Source: an uncultured Clostridia bacterium (GTDB lineage: Bacteria > Bacillota > Clostridia > Christensenellales > Borkfalkiaceae). Taken from it: 64,000 bases of DNA. The notes under the pieces were generated by a model. The model made no database searches. It saw only the letters and a list, made by a program, of their open reading frames with translations, and had not been told where the DNA came from. Positions 35,375-46,092 of this stretch are shown piece after piece. A program made the position numbers and the translations under genes. Where the stretch lies: the NCBI GenBank assembly GCA_944368155.1, contig CALVWW010000007.1, positions 1 through 64,000 on the forward strand, read 5' to 3'. Position 1 is the first letter of the stretch; every line of letters begins with the position of its first letter.

Positions 35375-36244
35375 ATGAAGACTGTTAAAAGACCTGCAAG
35401 CAAAAAGTACATAATTATAGCGGTGTTGATGCTGGTACTCGTTGCCCTTCTCGTCGGCGCCTTTTTAATCGGCGGGACAGAGCGTTCGGGCACTGTTTCA
35501 GACGAACTGACCGACGCCGTTCTGCACGAGGAGAAGAAGATAGACCTGTTCGGGTGGAAGGTCAACCCCGCCGCGATTTCTGCGTTTATCGTAACTGCCG
35601 TTCTGCTGATTTTTGCAGTATGCGTGCGCGTGTTCGCTCTGCCGCGGTTTAAGGAGGTGCCCGGAAAATTTCAGCTCCTCATCGAAAAACTTGTTGAGTT
35701 TTTCGACAGCATGGCAAAGGACAACAGTCCCCACTCCAACGGCTTTCTCGGCTGCTATATTTTCGCTGCCGGGTGCTACATCTGCATAGGTACGCTATTC
35801 GAACTGCTGGGAGTGCAGGTGACGGCTGCAAACGGGGAAATAGTTTCGCTCCCTGCGCCCCTGTCCGACATAAACGCCGCAATAGCAATGGGCTTTATGA
35901 GCTATTTCGTAATTCTCTTCGGCGGCATAGTAAAGAACGGCGCGAGGGGACTGGGCAGGGCTCTCAAAGAGTTTTCGTTGCCCATATCCATGAGCTTCCG
36001 TCTCTTCGGCGCGCTTCTTTCAGGCCTGCTTGTGACCGAGCTCGTATATTATACCGTATCGCTCAGCGTGGTGCTGCCTGTAATAGTGGGAGTGCTGTTC
36101 ACCCTGTTGCACGCGCTCATTCAGACTTATGTGCTGGTAGTGCTCACGGCCACATATTTCGGCGAGGTGACAGAACCTCCCGCACCTTCGCGCAAGCGGG
36201 AGAAAAAGCACGCCGCCGCAAAAAAAGCGCTCGGCGCCGCGTGA
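35375..36244 (+). CDS. atpB: ATP synthase F0 subunit a
   Basis: Subunit a forms the proton half-channels beside the c-ring. The 289-residue protein has about six membrane helices. The essential arginine is R209 in SMSFRLFGALLSG, and the last helices (LLHALIQTYVLVVLTATYFGE) are as in the family. It has an unusually long N-terminal soluble region (about 33-65) and a basic C-terminal tail (RKREKKHAAAKK). It is the first gene of the operon a-c-b-alpha-gamma-beta-epsilon. Confidence 0.96.
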   Translation: MKTVKRPASKKYIIIAVLMLVLVALLVGAFLIGGTERSGTVSDELTDAVLHEEKKIDLFGWKVNPAAISAFIVTAVLLIFAVCVRVFALPRFKEVPGKFQLLIEKLVEFFDSMAKDNSPHSNGFLGCYIFAAGCYICIGTLFELLGVQVTAANGEIVSLPAPLSDINAAIAMGFMSYFVILFGGIVKNGARGLGRALKEFSLPISMSFRLFGALLSGLLVTELVYYTVSLSVVLPVIVGVLFTLLHALIQTYVLVVLTATYFGEVTEPPAPSRKREKKHAAAKKALGAA

Positions 36245-36375
36245 TTTTTTCAGCCCGCACAGAGCGGAAAATAAAATTAAATTCAAATTAAAATTTATTA
36301 AAAATAATTAAATTAAAATTATGCCCGAACGGGTTTTAACATATATATTTCACAAGATGATTCCGGAGGAGTTTT

Positions 36376-36789
36376 ATGAAAATTGCTAAGAGAGTAACAG
36401 GTCTTATTCTGGCTGCGCTGCTTGCCGTACTTGTGGGCTTTGCCGTTGTTTCGGCCGTACAGTCTTTTGATTCAGTATCGGCTTCTGCCGAAACTTCCAT
36501 CGTTGCGACGTCTTCCGAAAGTACGCCGGACGATTCCGCCTCATCGGACGAGGATAGCGGCAGTGCCACGAGCGGAAAGGCGATAGCCGCGGGCGTTGCC
36601 ATAGGGCTTGCCGCACTCGGCGGCGCGATAGGCATGGGTCTTGCAATAGCCAAGGCATCGGAGGGCATTTCCCGCCAGCCTGAGGCCTCGGGCAACATCC
36701 GTTCGACGATGATGCTCGGACTCGTGTTTATAGAAACTGTAGTTATTTACGCATTGATTGTTTCGGTATTGCTGATATTTGTACTGTAA
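36376..36789 (+). CDS. atpE: ATP synthase F0 subunit c with N-terminal signal-like extension
   Basis: The C-terminal 70 residues are a normal c-ring hairpin: Gly-rich helix 1 (about 68-95), polar loop SRQPEA (99-104), and helix 2 with the ion-binding E120 in FIETVVIY. Ahead of it is an extra hydrophobic segment (8-28) ending in VSASA, a good signal peptidase I site (36-38), then a Ser/Asp/Glu-rich stretch. Cleavage would leave the mature N-terminus outside, the known orientation of c. The Na+-type helix-1 Gln is replaced by Met (GMGLA), so proton coupling is more likely. ATG 36376 follows GGAGG. Confidence 0.95.
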   Translation: MKIAKRVTGLILAALLAVLVGFAVVSAVQSFDSVSASAETSIVATSSESTPDDSASSDEDSGSATSGKAIAAGVAIGLAALGGAIGMGLAIAKASEGISRQPEASGNIRSTMMLGLVFIETVVIYALIVSVLLIFVL

Positions 36790-36860
36790 TCTTCACCCCG
36801 TGGGCGCCGCGGCGGGAGGCAACTTTCAGACTGCTTTCTGTGCGGCGGAGGAGGTAAATT

Positions 36861-37559
36861 ATGCCTTTGAATATCGATTGGCAGCAGATACTGCTGCACG
36901 CTTTCAACTTTATAATTCTTGCCGCGGGGCTTACTTTTATTCTCTTCAAACCCGTGCGCAAATTCATGCGCGAGAGGCAGGAGAAATACAGGGCGGCGGC
37001 CGAGGAACATGCAAAAAAGAAGGCCGAAATTGCCGCAATGGAGGAGGAGCGCAAGCAAAAGATTGCCGGTCTTGACGAAGAGCTTGCCGCGCACAGGCGC
37101 GAGGTGCTCGAACGGGCCGAAGCCCGCTCCCGTCAGATAGTTGCGGCCGCTCAGGAGGAGGCGCAAGACATACTTGCGCAGGGCCGTAAACGCGCCGAAG
37201 AGGAGCGCGCCGCCTATCTCGCCGACGCCGGAGATGAAATCGCGGATATGGTAGTAAAATCGGCCGAAAAGCTGCTTGTCGTAGGCAGTACTCCCGAAAA
37301 CGACAGAGCGCTGTACGACAGCTATCTTAAAACGGCGTCCGAAAATATTTCAGTGAACACAGCCGCGCGTGAGCGCGCCGCGAACGCCAAACGGCGCGGC
37401 GCGTCTGAGTGCGGAGATAATTGCCCTCAGAGCGTGGCGGAAGCCGTGGGCGACGCGGCGCTCGCCGCAATCGGGCGCGGCAGGACGGCGGCAAGCGACG
37501 GAGCCGTCTACGATGAATTTTTAAAGAGCGTGAGCGGAGGCGGCGATGGAAAGCAATAA
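36861..37559 (+). CDS. atpF: ATP synthase F0 subunit b with C-terminal extension
   Basis: The peripheral stalk subunit has one membrane helix (about 9-29) followed by a long charged coiled coil (about 33-145). The family end, IADMVVKSAEKLL, is near residue 135. About 90 extra residues follow. They hold two related motifs, NDRALYDSYLKTAS and SDGAVYDEFLKSVS, separated by an Ala/Gly-rich linker. In other bacteria the C-terminus of b contacts the delta subunit. Here no delta gene exists nearby, so the extension may contact the delta-like domains fused to alpha. It overlaps atpA by 14 nt. Confidence 0.93.
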   Translation: MPLNIDWQQILLHAFNFIILAAGLTFILFKPVRKFMRERQEKYRAAAEEHAKKKAEIAAMEEERKQKIAGLDEELAAHRREVLERAEARSRQIVAAAQEEAQDILAQGRKRAEEERAAYLADAGDEIADMVVKSAEKLLVVGSTPENDRALYDSYLKTASENISVNTAARERAANAKRRGASECGDNCPQSVAEAVGDAALAAIGRGRTAASDGAVYDEFLKSVSGGGDGKQ

Positions 37560-39594
37560 AAAAACTCTTTCGGGCGCAGCCCCTCTCACCGCGAAACTAT
37601 ATTGCGTAACGCCCCCCACCGAACAGCAGCGCGAGGGCATCTGCGCCTTTCTGGAAAAAAAGTACGGCGCCCGCCCCGTGCTTGAGATTATTACCGAGCA
37701 AACGCTTGTCGGCGGGTTCCGTCTGGAATGCGGCAAAGATGTGTACGATTGGTCGGCGCGCGGGGGCGTGCAGAAGATAAAAGATATTTTAAAGCCCGTT
37801 TCGGGCGCGTCCGTCTTCCGGCCCGTGCAGGAGGCCGAGGAAGAAACAGCCAGGCTGTATTGCGTTACAGCCCCCACGCCTTCACAGCGCAGGGGTATGG
37901 CCGACTTCCTTGAAAAGACTTACGGAGTGCGTCCCGATATCGAAATTCTGATAGATAACTCGCTCGTCGGCGGTTTCCGCCTCGAATTCGGCGGAGAGGT
38001 ATACGACTGGAGCGCGCAGGGCAGAATAAATAAGCTCAAAGAGCAAATAAAAAATTCGGGCGCCGGAGTCACTACGCTGCTCAAAGTTGCCGTGGACGAT
38101 TTGAAAGCCGCGGTCGAAAACTGGTCGATGCCGCTCGGCGGCCGCCAGACAGGCAAAGTGCTCTCTGTCGGCGACGGCATAGCCCGCATCGGCGGGCTTG
38201 AGCTTGTGGAATACGGCGAAATAGTTGCCTTTGAATGCGGCATAAAGGGCATGGTACAGGAACTCGGCGAAGCCGTCGGCGTTATAGTTTTCGGCGACGA
38301 CAGGGAAATCGAAGAGGGCAGCGACGTTTACCGTACGGGAAAAACTGCCGGCGTGCCCGCGGGCGACGGGCTGATAGGAAGGGTGGTAGACGCCCTCGGC
38401 TCGCCCATAGACGGCCGTGGCGAAATATCTGCCGAGGCTTATATGCCCATAGAAACCCCCGCACCGGGCATAGTCGACCGTCAGCCTGTAAACAGGCCGC
38501 TTGAAACGGGAATTCTGGCCATCGACTCCATGTTTCCCATAGGCAGGGGCCAGCGCGAACTTATAATAGGCGACAGGCAGACGGGCAAAACAGCCATCGC
38601 AACCGATACCATACTCAATCAGAAAGGCAAGGACGTTATCTGCATATACGTGGCAGTCGGGCAGAAGGCAAGCTCCGTTGCCCGCCTTGCCGAAATGTTA
38701 AAAAAGCGCGGCGCCATGGATTACACGATTATCGTTTGCGCCTTTGCAAGCGACAGCGCTTCGCTGCAATATATTGCGCCCTATTCGGGCTGCGCTATGG
38801 CGGAATATTTCATGAACAAGGGCAAGGACGTACTAATCGTGTACGATGATTTGTCCAAGCACGCCGTCGCATACCGCGCGCTTTCGCTGCTTCTGGGGCG
38901 TTCGCCCGGGCGCGAGGCCTATCCCGGCGACGTGTTCTATCTCCATTCCCGCCTTTTGGAGCGCGCCGCACACCTCTCCGACGAGAGGGGAGGCGGCTCG
39001 ATAACCGCTCTGCCCATTGTGGAGACGCAGGCGGGCGATATTTCCGCATATATACCTACCAATATAATTTCCATAACCGACGGACAGATATTCCTTGCTG
39101 GCGACTTGTTCTTCTCAGGCCAGCGCCCCGCGGTCAATGTCGGCATATCCGTGTCGCGTGTGGGCGGCGACGCCCAGACAAAGGCAATGAAGTCGATTGC
39201 CGGCCCTCTCCGTCTCGACCTCGCGCAGTACAGGGAAATGGAGGTGTTCATGCAGTTCTCTTCCGACCTCGACGACGCAACAAAGAAGCTGCTTTTCTAC
39301 GGGAAGAGCCTCATGATGCTGCTCCGCCAGCCGCAGTCTGCTCCGCTTGAAATGTATCAGCAGGTGTTGCTGCTTGCCGCGGCGCTCGGCCACGGCCTTG
39401 GCGACGTAAAGGCGGAGGATATCCCCGATTTCAAGGTAAAGCTTTTAGAATACTTCGAAGAGTCGTACCCCGATATCTGCGAAGAGCTTAAAAAGGGTGA
39501 AAAGGTATCGGAAGAGCTTAAGGCAAAGATTGTTGAAAGTGCTCAGCAGTTTGCGGCAAAATACAATCAGGCGGGCGGCAGCAGAATAGCGTGA
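37546..39594 (+). CDS. atpA: ATP synthase alpha subunit fused to two delta/OSCP C-terminal domains
   Basis: At 682 residues it is about 180 longer than a normal alpha. Residues 16-83 and 102-170 each match the C-terminal domain of delta/OSCP: LYCVT.PT..Q, LEKKYG.RP, the LVGGFRLE turn, then VYDWSA.G and an amphipathic helix. A linker helix (176-193) replaces the usual alpha N-terminal helix. The beta-barrel follows (GKVLSVGDGIARI, 203-215), then the nucleotide domain with P-loop GDRQTGKT (342-349). No delta N-terminal domain is encoded between atpF and atpG. The start follows GGAGGCG within the end of atpF, so translation is coupled. Confidence 0.95.
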   Translation: MESNKKTLSGAAPLTAKLYCVTPPTEQQREGICAFLEKKYGARPVLEIITEQTLVGGFRLECGKDVYDWSARGGVQKIKDILKPVSGASVFRPVQEAEEETARLYCVTAPTPSQRRGMADFLEKTYGVRPDIEILIDNSLVGGFRLEFGGEVYDWSAQGRINKLKEQIKNSGAGVTTLLKVAVDDLKAAVENWSMPLGGRQTGKVLSVGDGIARIGGLELVEYGEIVAFECGIKGMVQELGEAVGVIVFGDDREIEEGSDVYRTGKTAGVPAGDGLIGRVVDALGSPIDGRGEISAEAYMPIETPAPGIVDRQPVNRPLETGILAIDSMFPIGRGQRELIIGDRQTGKTAIATDTILNQKGKDVICIYVAVGQKASSVARLAEMLKKRGAMDYTIIVCAFASDSASLQYIAPYSGCAMAEYFMNKGKDVLIVYDDLSKHAVAYRALSLLLGRSPGREAYPGDVFYLHSRLLERAAHLSDERGGGSITALPIVETQAGDISAYIPTNIISITDGQIFLAGDLFFSGQRPAVNVGISVSRVGGDAQTKAMKSIAGPLRLDLAQYREMEVFMQFSSDLDDATKKLLFYGKSLMMLLRQPQSAPLEMYQQVLLLAAALGHGLGDVKAEDIPDFKVKLLEYFEESYPDICEELKKGEKVSEELKAKIVESAQQFAAKYNQAGGSRIA

Positions 39595-39832
39595 CCCCCC
39601 ATCGCCTCACATTTGCGGGGGATATAATGGTTCCCCGCGCCGATTAAAGCCTTCGGCAGAGCTTCGGCTATTGTCTCGCGCGGCAGAACAGCGAGCAAAG
39701 CTCTCGCACCGCGGGGTGAATTGCCCCGATTATATAATAAGAGAGCCCCTGAAATCGGGGCAAGAGGGGCCGGCCCCTCAAATCACGAAGATTCTCCTTT
39801 GTTACCAAAAGGAAAATCTGTGAGGTCTTACT
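39595..39832 (+). other. Structured gap between atpA and atpG
   Basis: This 238-nt intergenic region inside the operon has no coding frame and several hairpins. One is GCCCCGATT/AATCGGGGC around 39724-39762. The last (39787-39818) is a stem with TCCTTT/AAAGGA ending just before the atpG ribosome site GTGAGG. It may set the alpha:gamma ratio by processing or attenuation. Confidence 0.5.
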
Positions 39833-42114
<2,282 letters not shown>

Positions 42115-42216
42115 GCGCAAAAAACTTTTAAGTTTACGCATCCTGTGTTTCATGGCCGCAAAGGCGGCGCTGTATGCGTCAAATAACACTATACCTTGCA
42201 AAAGGATAACTGTAAT

Positions 42217-42642
42217 ATGAACACTTTCAAAGTTCATCTTTTAAGCTCCTCGCGCACATTCTACGAGGGCGATTGCGAAAGTCTGGTAATTCCCACGGTA
42301 GACGGCCAGTACGGCGTCTGGGCGGGGCACAGCAACACGATAACGGCAATCGTGCCGGGGAAACTGAGTTTCCGCGTTCCGGGGCAGGAGCAGCAGGAGA
42401 CTGCGGTCTCTTCAGGCATAATGAAGATAGAGGACAACGACGTTTTGGTGCTCGTAGAATCTATTCTCCGCCCTGAAGAGATAGACGAGGAGCGCGCCGA
42501 GCGCGAGGCTGCCGACGCAAAGGAAGCCATGCTGCAAAAACTCAGCAGGCAGGAATATCTCTCCGTGCAGGCCCAGCTTGCCCGGGCCGTGAGCAAACTT
42601 AAAATCCGCCGCTCGTATCTCCGCGGCGGCAGGAGAGGTTAA
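42217..42642 (+). CDS. atpC: ATP synthase F1 subunit epsilon
   Basis: The rotor subunit couples gamma to the c-ring and inhibits ATP hydrolysis. The N-terminal beta-sandwich (about 1-85) has the pattern FKVHLLSSSRTFYEGDCESLVIPTVDGQYGV in type and is followed by the two-helix C-terminal domain (about 92-135). I chose the ATG at 42217 (MNTFKVHLL) after AAGGA; a TTG seven codons earlier is also in frame. It is the last gene of the operon. Confidence 0.93.
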   Translation: MNTFKVHLLSSSRTFYEGDCESLVIPTVDGQYGVWAGHSNTITAIVPGKLSFRVPGQEQQETAVSSGIMKIEDNDVLVLVESILRPEEIDEERAEREAADAKEAMLQKLSRQEYLSVQAQLARAVSKLKIRRSYLRGGRRG

Positions 42643-42676
42643 AATTGATTTCGCAAAATTTTGGCAGATACGATAA

Positions 42677-42727
42677 TTAAAGCCGCAGAGTTCAAGGACG
42701 AACGCCCTTCCGACTTTGCGGCTTTAA
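42677..42727. terminator. Terminator of the atp operon
   Basis: TTAAAGCCGC pairs with GCGGCTTTAA, with inner AGT/ACT and AAGG/CCTT helices. TATTTTT follows on the plus strand. Confidence 0.7.
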
Positions 42728-42798
42728 TATTTTTACCGCTTCAGGCTTGCAGCACAAAAACAGCAAAATCAATTTGCCGCGGTTTAAAAAATTGGGTA

Positions 42799-42827
42799 TT
42801 GCAATTTGAAGGAATATACTGTATAAT
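42799..42827 (+). promoter_or_regulatory. Promoter TTGCAA-N17-TATAAT of the EF-G-like gene
   Basis: TTGCAA 42799-42804 and TATAAT 42822-42827 lie 70 bp before the start codon. Confidence 0.7.
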
Positions 42828-42897
42828 TGATTTGTATGGGGCAGTTTTGTCCGCAGGCGCCGTTAAAAGCGCAAATTTATGATAAGGGACTTTTAAT

Positions 42898-44940
42898 ATG
42901 AGCATCACACCAAAAAACATTCACAACATTGCAATCATCGGCCACAGCGGCGAGGGTAAAACCACCCTCTGCGAGGCCATTCTGTTCAACGGCCGCTCTG
43001 TCGACCGCATGGGAAAGATTGAGAACGGCACGACCGTCTCCGACTTTGACGAGCAGGAAATTGCCCGCAAAATGTCGATTTCGCTCTCTGTGAGCTACAC
43101 CGTGTGGAAAGAGACAAAAATAAATCTTTTAGACGTGCCCGGTTTTTACGACTTCGAGGGCGAGTTCAACGAGGCCATGCGCGCCTGCGGTGGCGCTCTC
43201 GTCGTTATGGGCGCGAGCGGCACGGTTACCGTCGGTGCGGAAAAAGCAATAAACGCCTGTCTCAAAGCCAAAAAACCCATGGTTATCTTTATAAACGGCA
43301 TGGATAAAGAGAATGCCGACTATAACGGCACGGTAGCCGCCCTTCAGGAAAAATACCACGGCAAGATAGCCCCCATTCAGATACCTATAATGGAGGGCAA
43401 CAAGATGGCGGGCTTCGTAAACGCCCTCACCGAGCGCGCCTACCACTTCACCGGCGTGGGCCCTGAAGAGATAGCAATCCCCGAAGATAAGCGCGACGAA
43501 CTTACGGCTATGCAGCTCTCGCTCACCGAGACCGCAGCCGAGAACGACGACGTGCTCCTTGAAAAATACTTCGAGACGGGCACTTTGGAGCGCGACGAAG
43601 TAATTCACGGCATCAGGAAGGGTATTCAGAACATAAACACCATTCCCGTCATGGCGGGCAGCGCTCTCAACAACCGCGGCGTAATAAACCTCATGAATGA
43701 GATAGTGAAATACATGCCCGACGCATCCGAGCGCGGCGACCTGCTTGCAACCGACCTGAACAAGGACGAGCTCGTGGATATTGAGTGCGACGACAGTCAG
43801 CCGTTCGCCGCACAGGTTTTCAAAACCGCCGTCGATTCCTTTGTGGGCAAGATGAACTATTTAAGGGTGTGCCGCGGCGTTTTAAAGACGGGCATGACCG
43901 TTCTGAACTCCACTACGGGGCAGACCGAGCGCATCAACGCCATATATCTTTTAAAGGGCAAAAAGCAGGAGCCTGTCTCCGAGCTTACAGCGGGCGACAT
44001 AGGCGCCGTCTCCAAACTTACCAACACCAATACGGGCGATACGCTTTGCGATGAAGCGGCTCCCGTAAAATTTGACCCCATTCTTTTCCCCCGTCCCGTG
44101 CTGTTCATGGCGGTATATGCCAAGGTCAAGGGCACGGAAGACAAGGTTTTCTCCGGCCTTGCCCGTTTAGAAGAGGAGGACAAGTCGTTCGGAGTGCGTA
44201 AAATTGCCGATACGGGCGAAACGCTCATAGGCGGCCAGGGCGAAGTGCACCTCGACATAATAAACAAAAAACTCAAGGCCAAATTCGGGGCCGACGCCGA
44301 CCTTCGTTCGCCGCAGATTAACTATAAAGAGACAATACTCGGCACCGCCCTTGCCGAGGGCAAGTACAAAAAGCAGTCGGGCGGCCACGGCCAGTACGGT
44401 CACTGCAAGATAAGGTTCGAGCCCTCGGATAAAGATTTTGAATTTGCCGAAGAGGTTGTGGGCGGCTCTGTGCCCAAGCAGTATATCCCCGCCGTTGAAA
44501 AGGGACTCATTGAGTGCCTGCCCCACGGCGTGCTCGCAGGTTACCCCGTAATACGCATGAAGGCGGTGCTCACCGACGGCAGTTATCACGAGGTAGACAG
44601 TTCGGAGGCGGCGTTCAAGGCTGCGGCGGAAATCGCATTCAAAGAGGGAATGAAGGCGGCAAAGCCCGCCATACTCGAGCCCTACTCCAAGCTCAGGATT
44701 GGCGTGCCCGAACAGTACCTCGGCGACGTTTTGGGCGATTTGAACAAGCGCCGCGGCAGGATAATAGGCATGGACGCGCAGGATGGAATGCAGATAATCA
44801 CCGCCGAGGCGCCCAAGGCCGAGCTTTTAACATACGCCACGGCTCTCCGTTCTCTTACTCAGGGCAGGGGCAAATTTATTGAAACGTTCGAACGTTTTGA
44901 GCTCGCGCCTGAAAATGTCGTTCAGTCGCTAATAAAGTGA
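42898..44940 (+). CDS. EF-G-like translational GTPase (paralogue type)
   Basis: The 680-residue product has the five-domain EF-G architecture. The G1 loop is GHSGEGKTT (15-23), G3 is DVPGFYDF, and G4 reads NGMD where translation GTPases normally have NKxD. Domain II, III and IV-V signatures follow (GGQGEVHLDI, QSGGHGQYGHCKI, YHEVDSSEAAFKAAAEIAF). This matches the second EF-G type (EF-G2/FusA2-like) of many Clostridia rather than the main FusA, which is normally next to rpsL/rpsG. Its role may be in recycling or a specialised translation step. The promoter is at 42799 and the terminator at 44976. Confidence 0.9.
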   Translation: MSITPKNIHNIAIIGHSGEGKTTLCEAILFNGRSVDRMGKIENGTTVSDFDEQEIARKMSISLSVSYTVWKETKINLLDVPGFYDFEGEFNEAMRACGGALVVMGASGTVTVGAEKAINACLKAKKPMVIFINGMDKENADYNGTVAALQEKYHGKIAPIQIPIMEGNKMAGFVNALTERAYHFTGVGPEEIAIPEDKRDELTAMQLSLTETAAENDDVLLEKYFETGTLERDEVIHGIRKGIQNINTIPVMAGSALNNRGVINLMNEIVKYMPDASERGDLLATDLNKDELVDIECDDSQPFAAQVFKTAVDSFVGKMNYLRVCRGVLKTGMTVLNSTTGQTERINAIYLLKGKKQEPVSELTAGDIGAVSKLTNTNTGDTLCDEAAPVKFDPILFPRPVLFMAVYAKVKGTEDKVFSGLARLEEEDKSFGVRKIADTGETLIGGQGEVHLDIINKKLKAKFGADADLRSPQINYKETILGTALAEGKYKKQSGGHGQYGHCKIRFEPSDKDFEFAEEVVGGSVPKQYIPAVEKGLIECLPHGVLAGYPVIRMKAVLTDGSYHEVDSSEAAFKAAAEIAFKEGMKAAKPAILEPYSKLRIGVPEQYLGDVLGDLNKRRGRIIGMDAQDGMQIITAEAPKAELLTYATALRSLTQGRGKFIETFERFELAPENVVQSLIK

Positions 44941-44975
44941 TATTCGGAATTAAAAAATAAAAACGGTATAAACGT

Positions 44976-45016
44976 ACCGCCCCGCCGCGGAAACATTTCC
45001 GCGGCGGGGCGGTTTT
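44976..45016 (+). terminator. Terminator of the EF-G-like gene
   Basis: A 17-18 bp stem beginning ACCGCCCCGCCGCGGAAA closes on a tiny loop and is followed by TTTT. Confidence 0.85.
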
Positions 45017-45038
45017 CTGTTGTGTTTTAAAATGCCCC

Positions 45039-45066
45039 TTGACAAAATTTATCATTTTGCTATAAT
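45039..45066 (+). promoter_or_regulatory. Promoter TTGACA-N16-TATAAT (extended -10)
   Basis: TTGACA 45039-45044 and TGCTATAAT ending at 45066. A small hairpin AAGCGAA/TTCGCTT is in the leader. Confidence 0.7.
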
Positions 45067-45112
45067 TTTTATAAGCGAAGTTTCGCTTGAATTCAGTAAG
45101 GAGGGATTTTCA

Positions 45113-45832
45113 GTGAATTATCTTATACTTGCCGGCGGCGACGAAGCCGGTTTGCCCCTGTGGGCATGGATAGTCATAGCCGTAGTCGCGGTGGCGGCTA
45201 TAGTTGCCGTTGTTGTACTTATTAAGGCCCACCGCACCCAGCGCATGGACGAAGAGCCGGCAGCGACGGAGAGCGGGCAGTCCGCAGACGTCGACGCACC
45301 TGCCGAAACGGTTGCCGCACCGTCACAGGAGAAAACGCAGCCGGTAAAAGACAGCGTAGTTCCTTTGGAGTCTTCCGCCCAAAATGTTGGGACGGAAAAG
45401 GCTGTGAAGGCAGATGATGAACGGACCGAAGATACGCAGCCCAAGAGCGATAAGTCGCGTACTGCGCAAAAGAGCGGCGCTAAAACTAATGTTGCGGCTA
45501 AGAGCGAAAAGGCGGACGCCCCCAAGAGCGATAAATCGGGCGCCGTTCAGCCTAAGTCTCAGCCTGCGCCCGCAAAAGAGGAGCCCAAGGCCGCAGACAG
45601 CGCGCCCGCAGAGGCGGCGAAACCCGCCGGCCCCAAAGTTTATCACATAACCAAACGCGTGTCCGACGGAAAGTGGCAGATAAAGTTCAACAAGGGCAAA
45701 AAGGCCATAAAATTGTTCGATACACAGGCACAGGCAATAGATTACGCCAAGGCGCTTGCCCAGAACCAGGAGGCGAGCATAATGATACACAAGGAAGACG
45801 GCTCGTTCCGCAAACTGAGATACGACAAATAA
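45113..45832 (+). CDS. Membrane-anchored DUF2188 protein
   Basis: I chose GTG 45113 because AAGGAGG lies eight bases before it; the frame is open 31 codons further upstream, but that start overlaps the promoter. The 239-residue product has one N-terminal membrane helix (about 17-38) and a long Lys/Ala/Ser/Glu low-complexity linker (about 45-170). It ends in a C-terminal DUF2188 domain (KVYHITKRVSDGKWQIKF to the end). DUF2188 is a small beta-alpha domain of unknown function that occurs singly or as a tail. It is a single-gene unit. Confidence 0.88.
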   Translation: MNYLILAGGDEAGLPLWAWIVIAVVAVAAIVAVVVLIKAHRTQRMDEEPAATESGQSADVDAPAETVAAPSQEKTQPVKDSVVPLESSAQNVGTEKAVKADDERTEDTQPKSDKSRTAQKSGAKTNVAAKSEKADAPKSDKSGAVQPKSQPAPAKEEPKAADSAPAEAAKPAGPKVYHITKRVSDGKWQIKFNKGKKAIKLFDTQAQAIDYAKALAQNQEASIMIHKEDGSFRKLRYDK

Positions 45833-45884
45833 GTTTCATGCCTTTTAGTTGCACTGTTTATGCAGCGCGACCGCGCGTTTTTCC

Positions 45885-45911
45885 TGCCGCAAATACACAG
45901 TATTTGCGGCA
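45885..45911 (+). terminator. Hairpin after the DUF2188 gene
   Basis: TGCCGCAAATA and its complement with loop CACAG. The T-tract is weak. Confidence 0.5.
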
Positions 45912-45944
45912 TATTCATGGGGTAATTTAATAAGGGTTATTTTT

Positions 45945-46001
45945 ATGAAGCTTATTTTAAAGTATTTTTCGGCTGCGGTGAAATATTTCCGAGAGAGATA
46001 A
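45945..46001 (+). CDS. Possible 18-residue peptide
   Basis: An ATG 7-10 bases after AAGGG opens an 18-codon frame encoding MKLILKYFSAAVKYFRER, a cationic amphipathic-looking peptide. It sits between two hairpins in an otherwise empty gap. It could be chance; I list it because the ribosome site is reasonable and nothing else explains the stretch. Confidence 0.2.
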   Translation: MKLILKYFSAAVKYFRER

Positions 46002-46092
46002 AATTTACATATTGGCAGAGCATGAGGATATCCCGTTTTCTGTAGATAAACTCGTCAAATTTTAAAAATCGGTTGGTAATCTAAGATGGTTC

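Noticed and set aside
36376-36789. Sodium-coupled c-ring
   Set aside because: The helix-1 Gln of the Na+ signature is Met here; only the Glu-Thr...Tyr part of helix 2 is compatible, so proton coupling is more likely.
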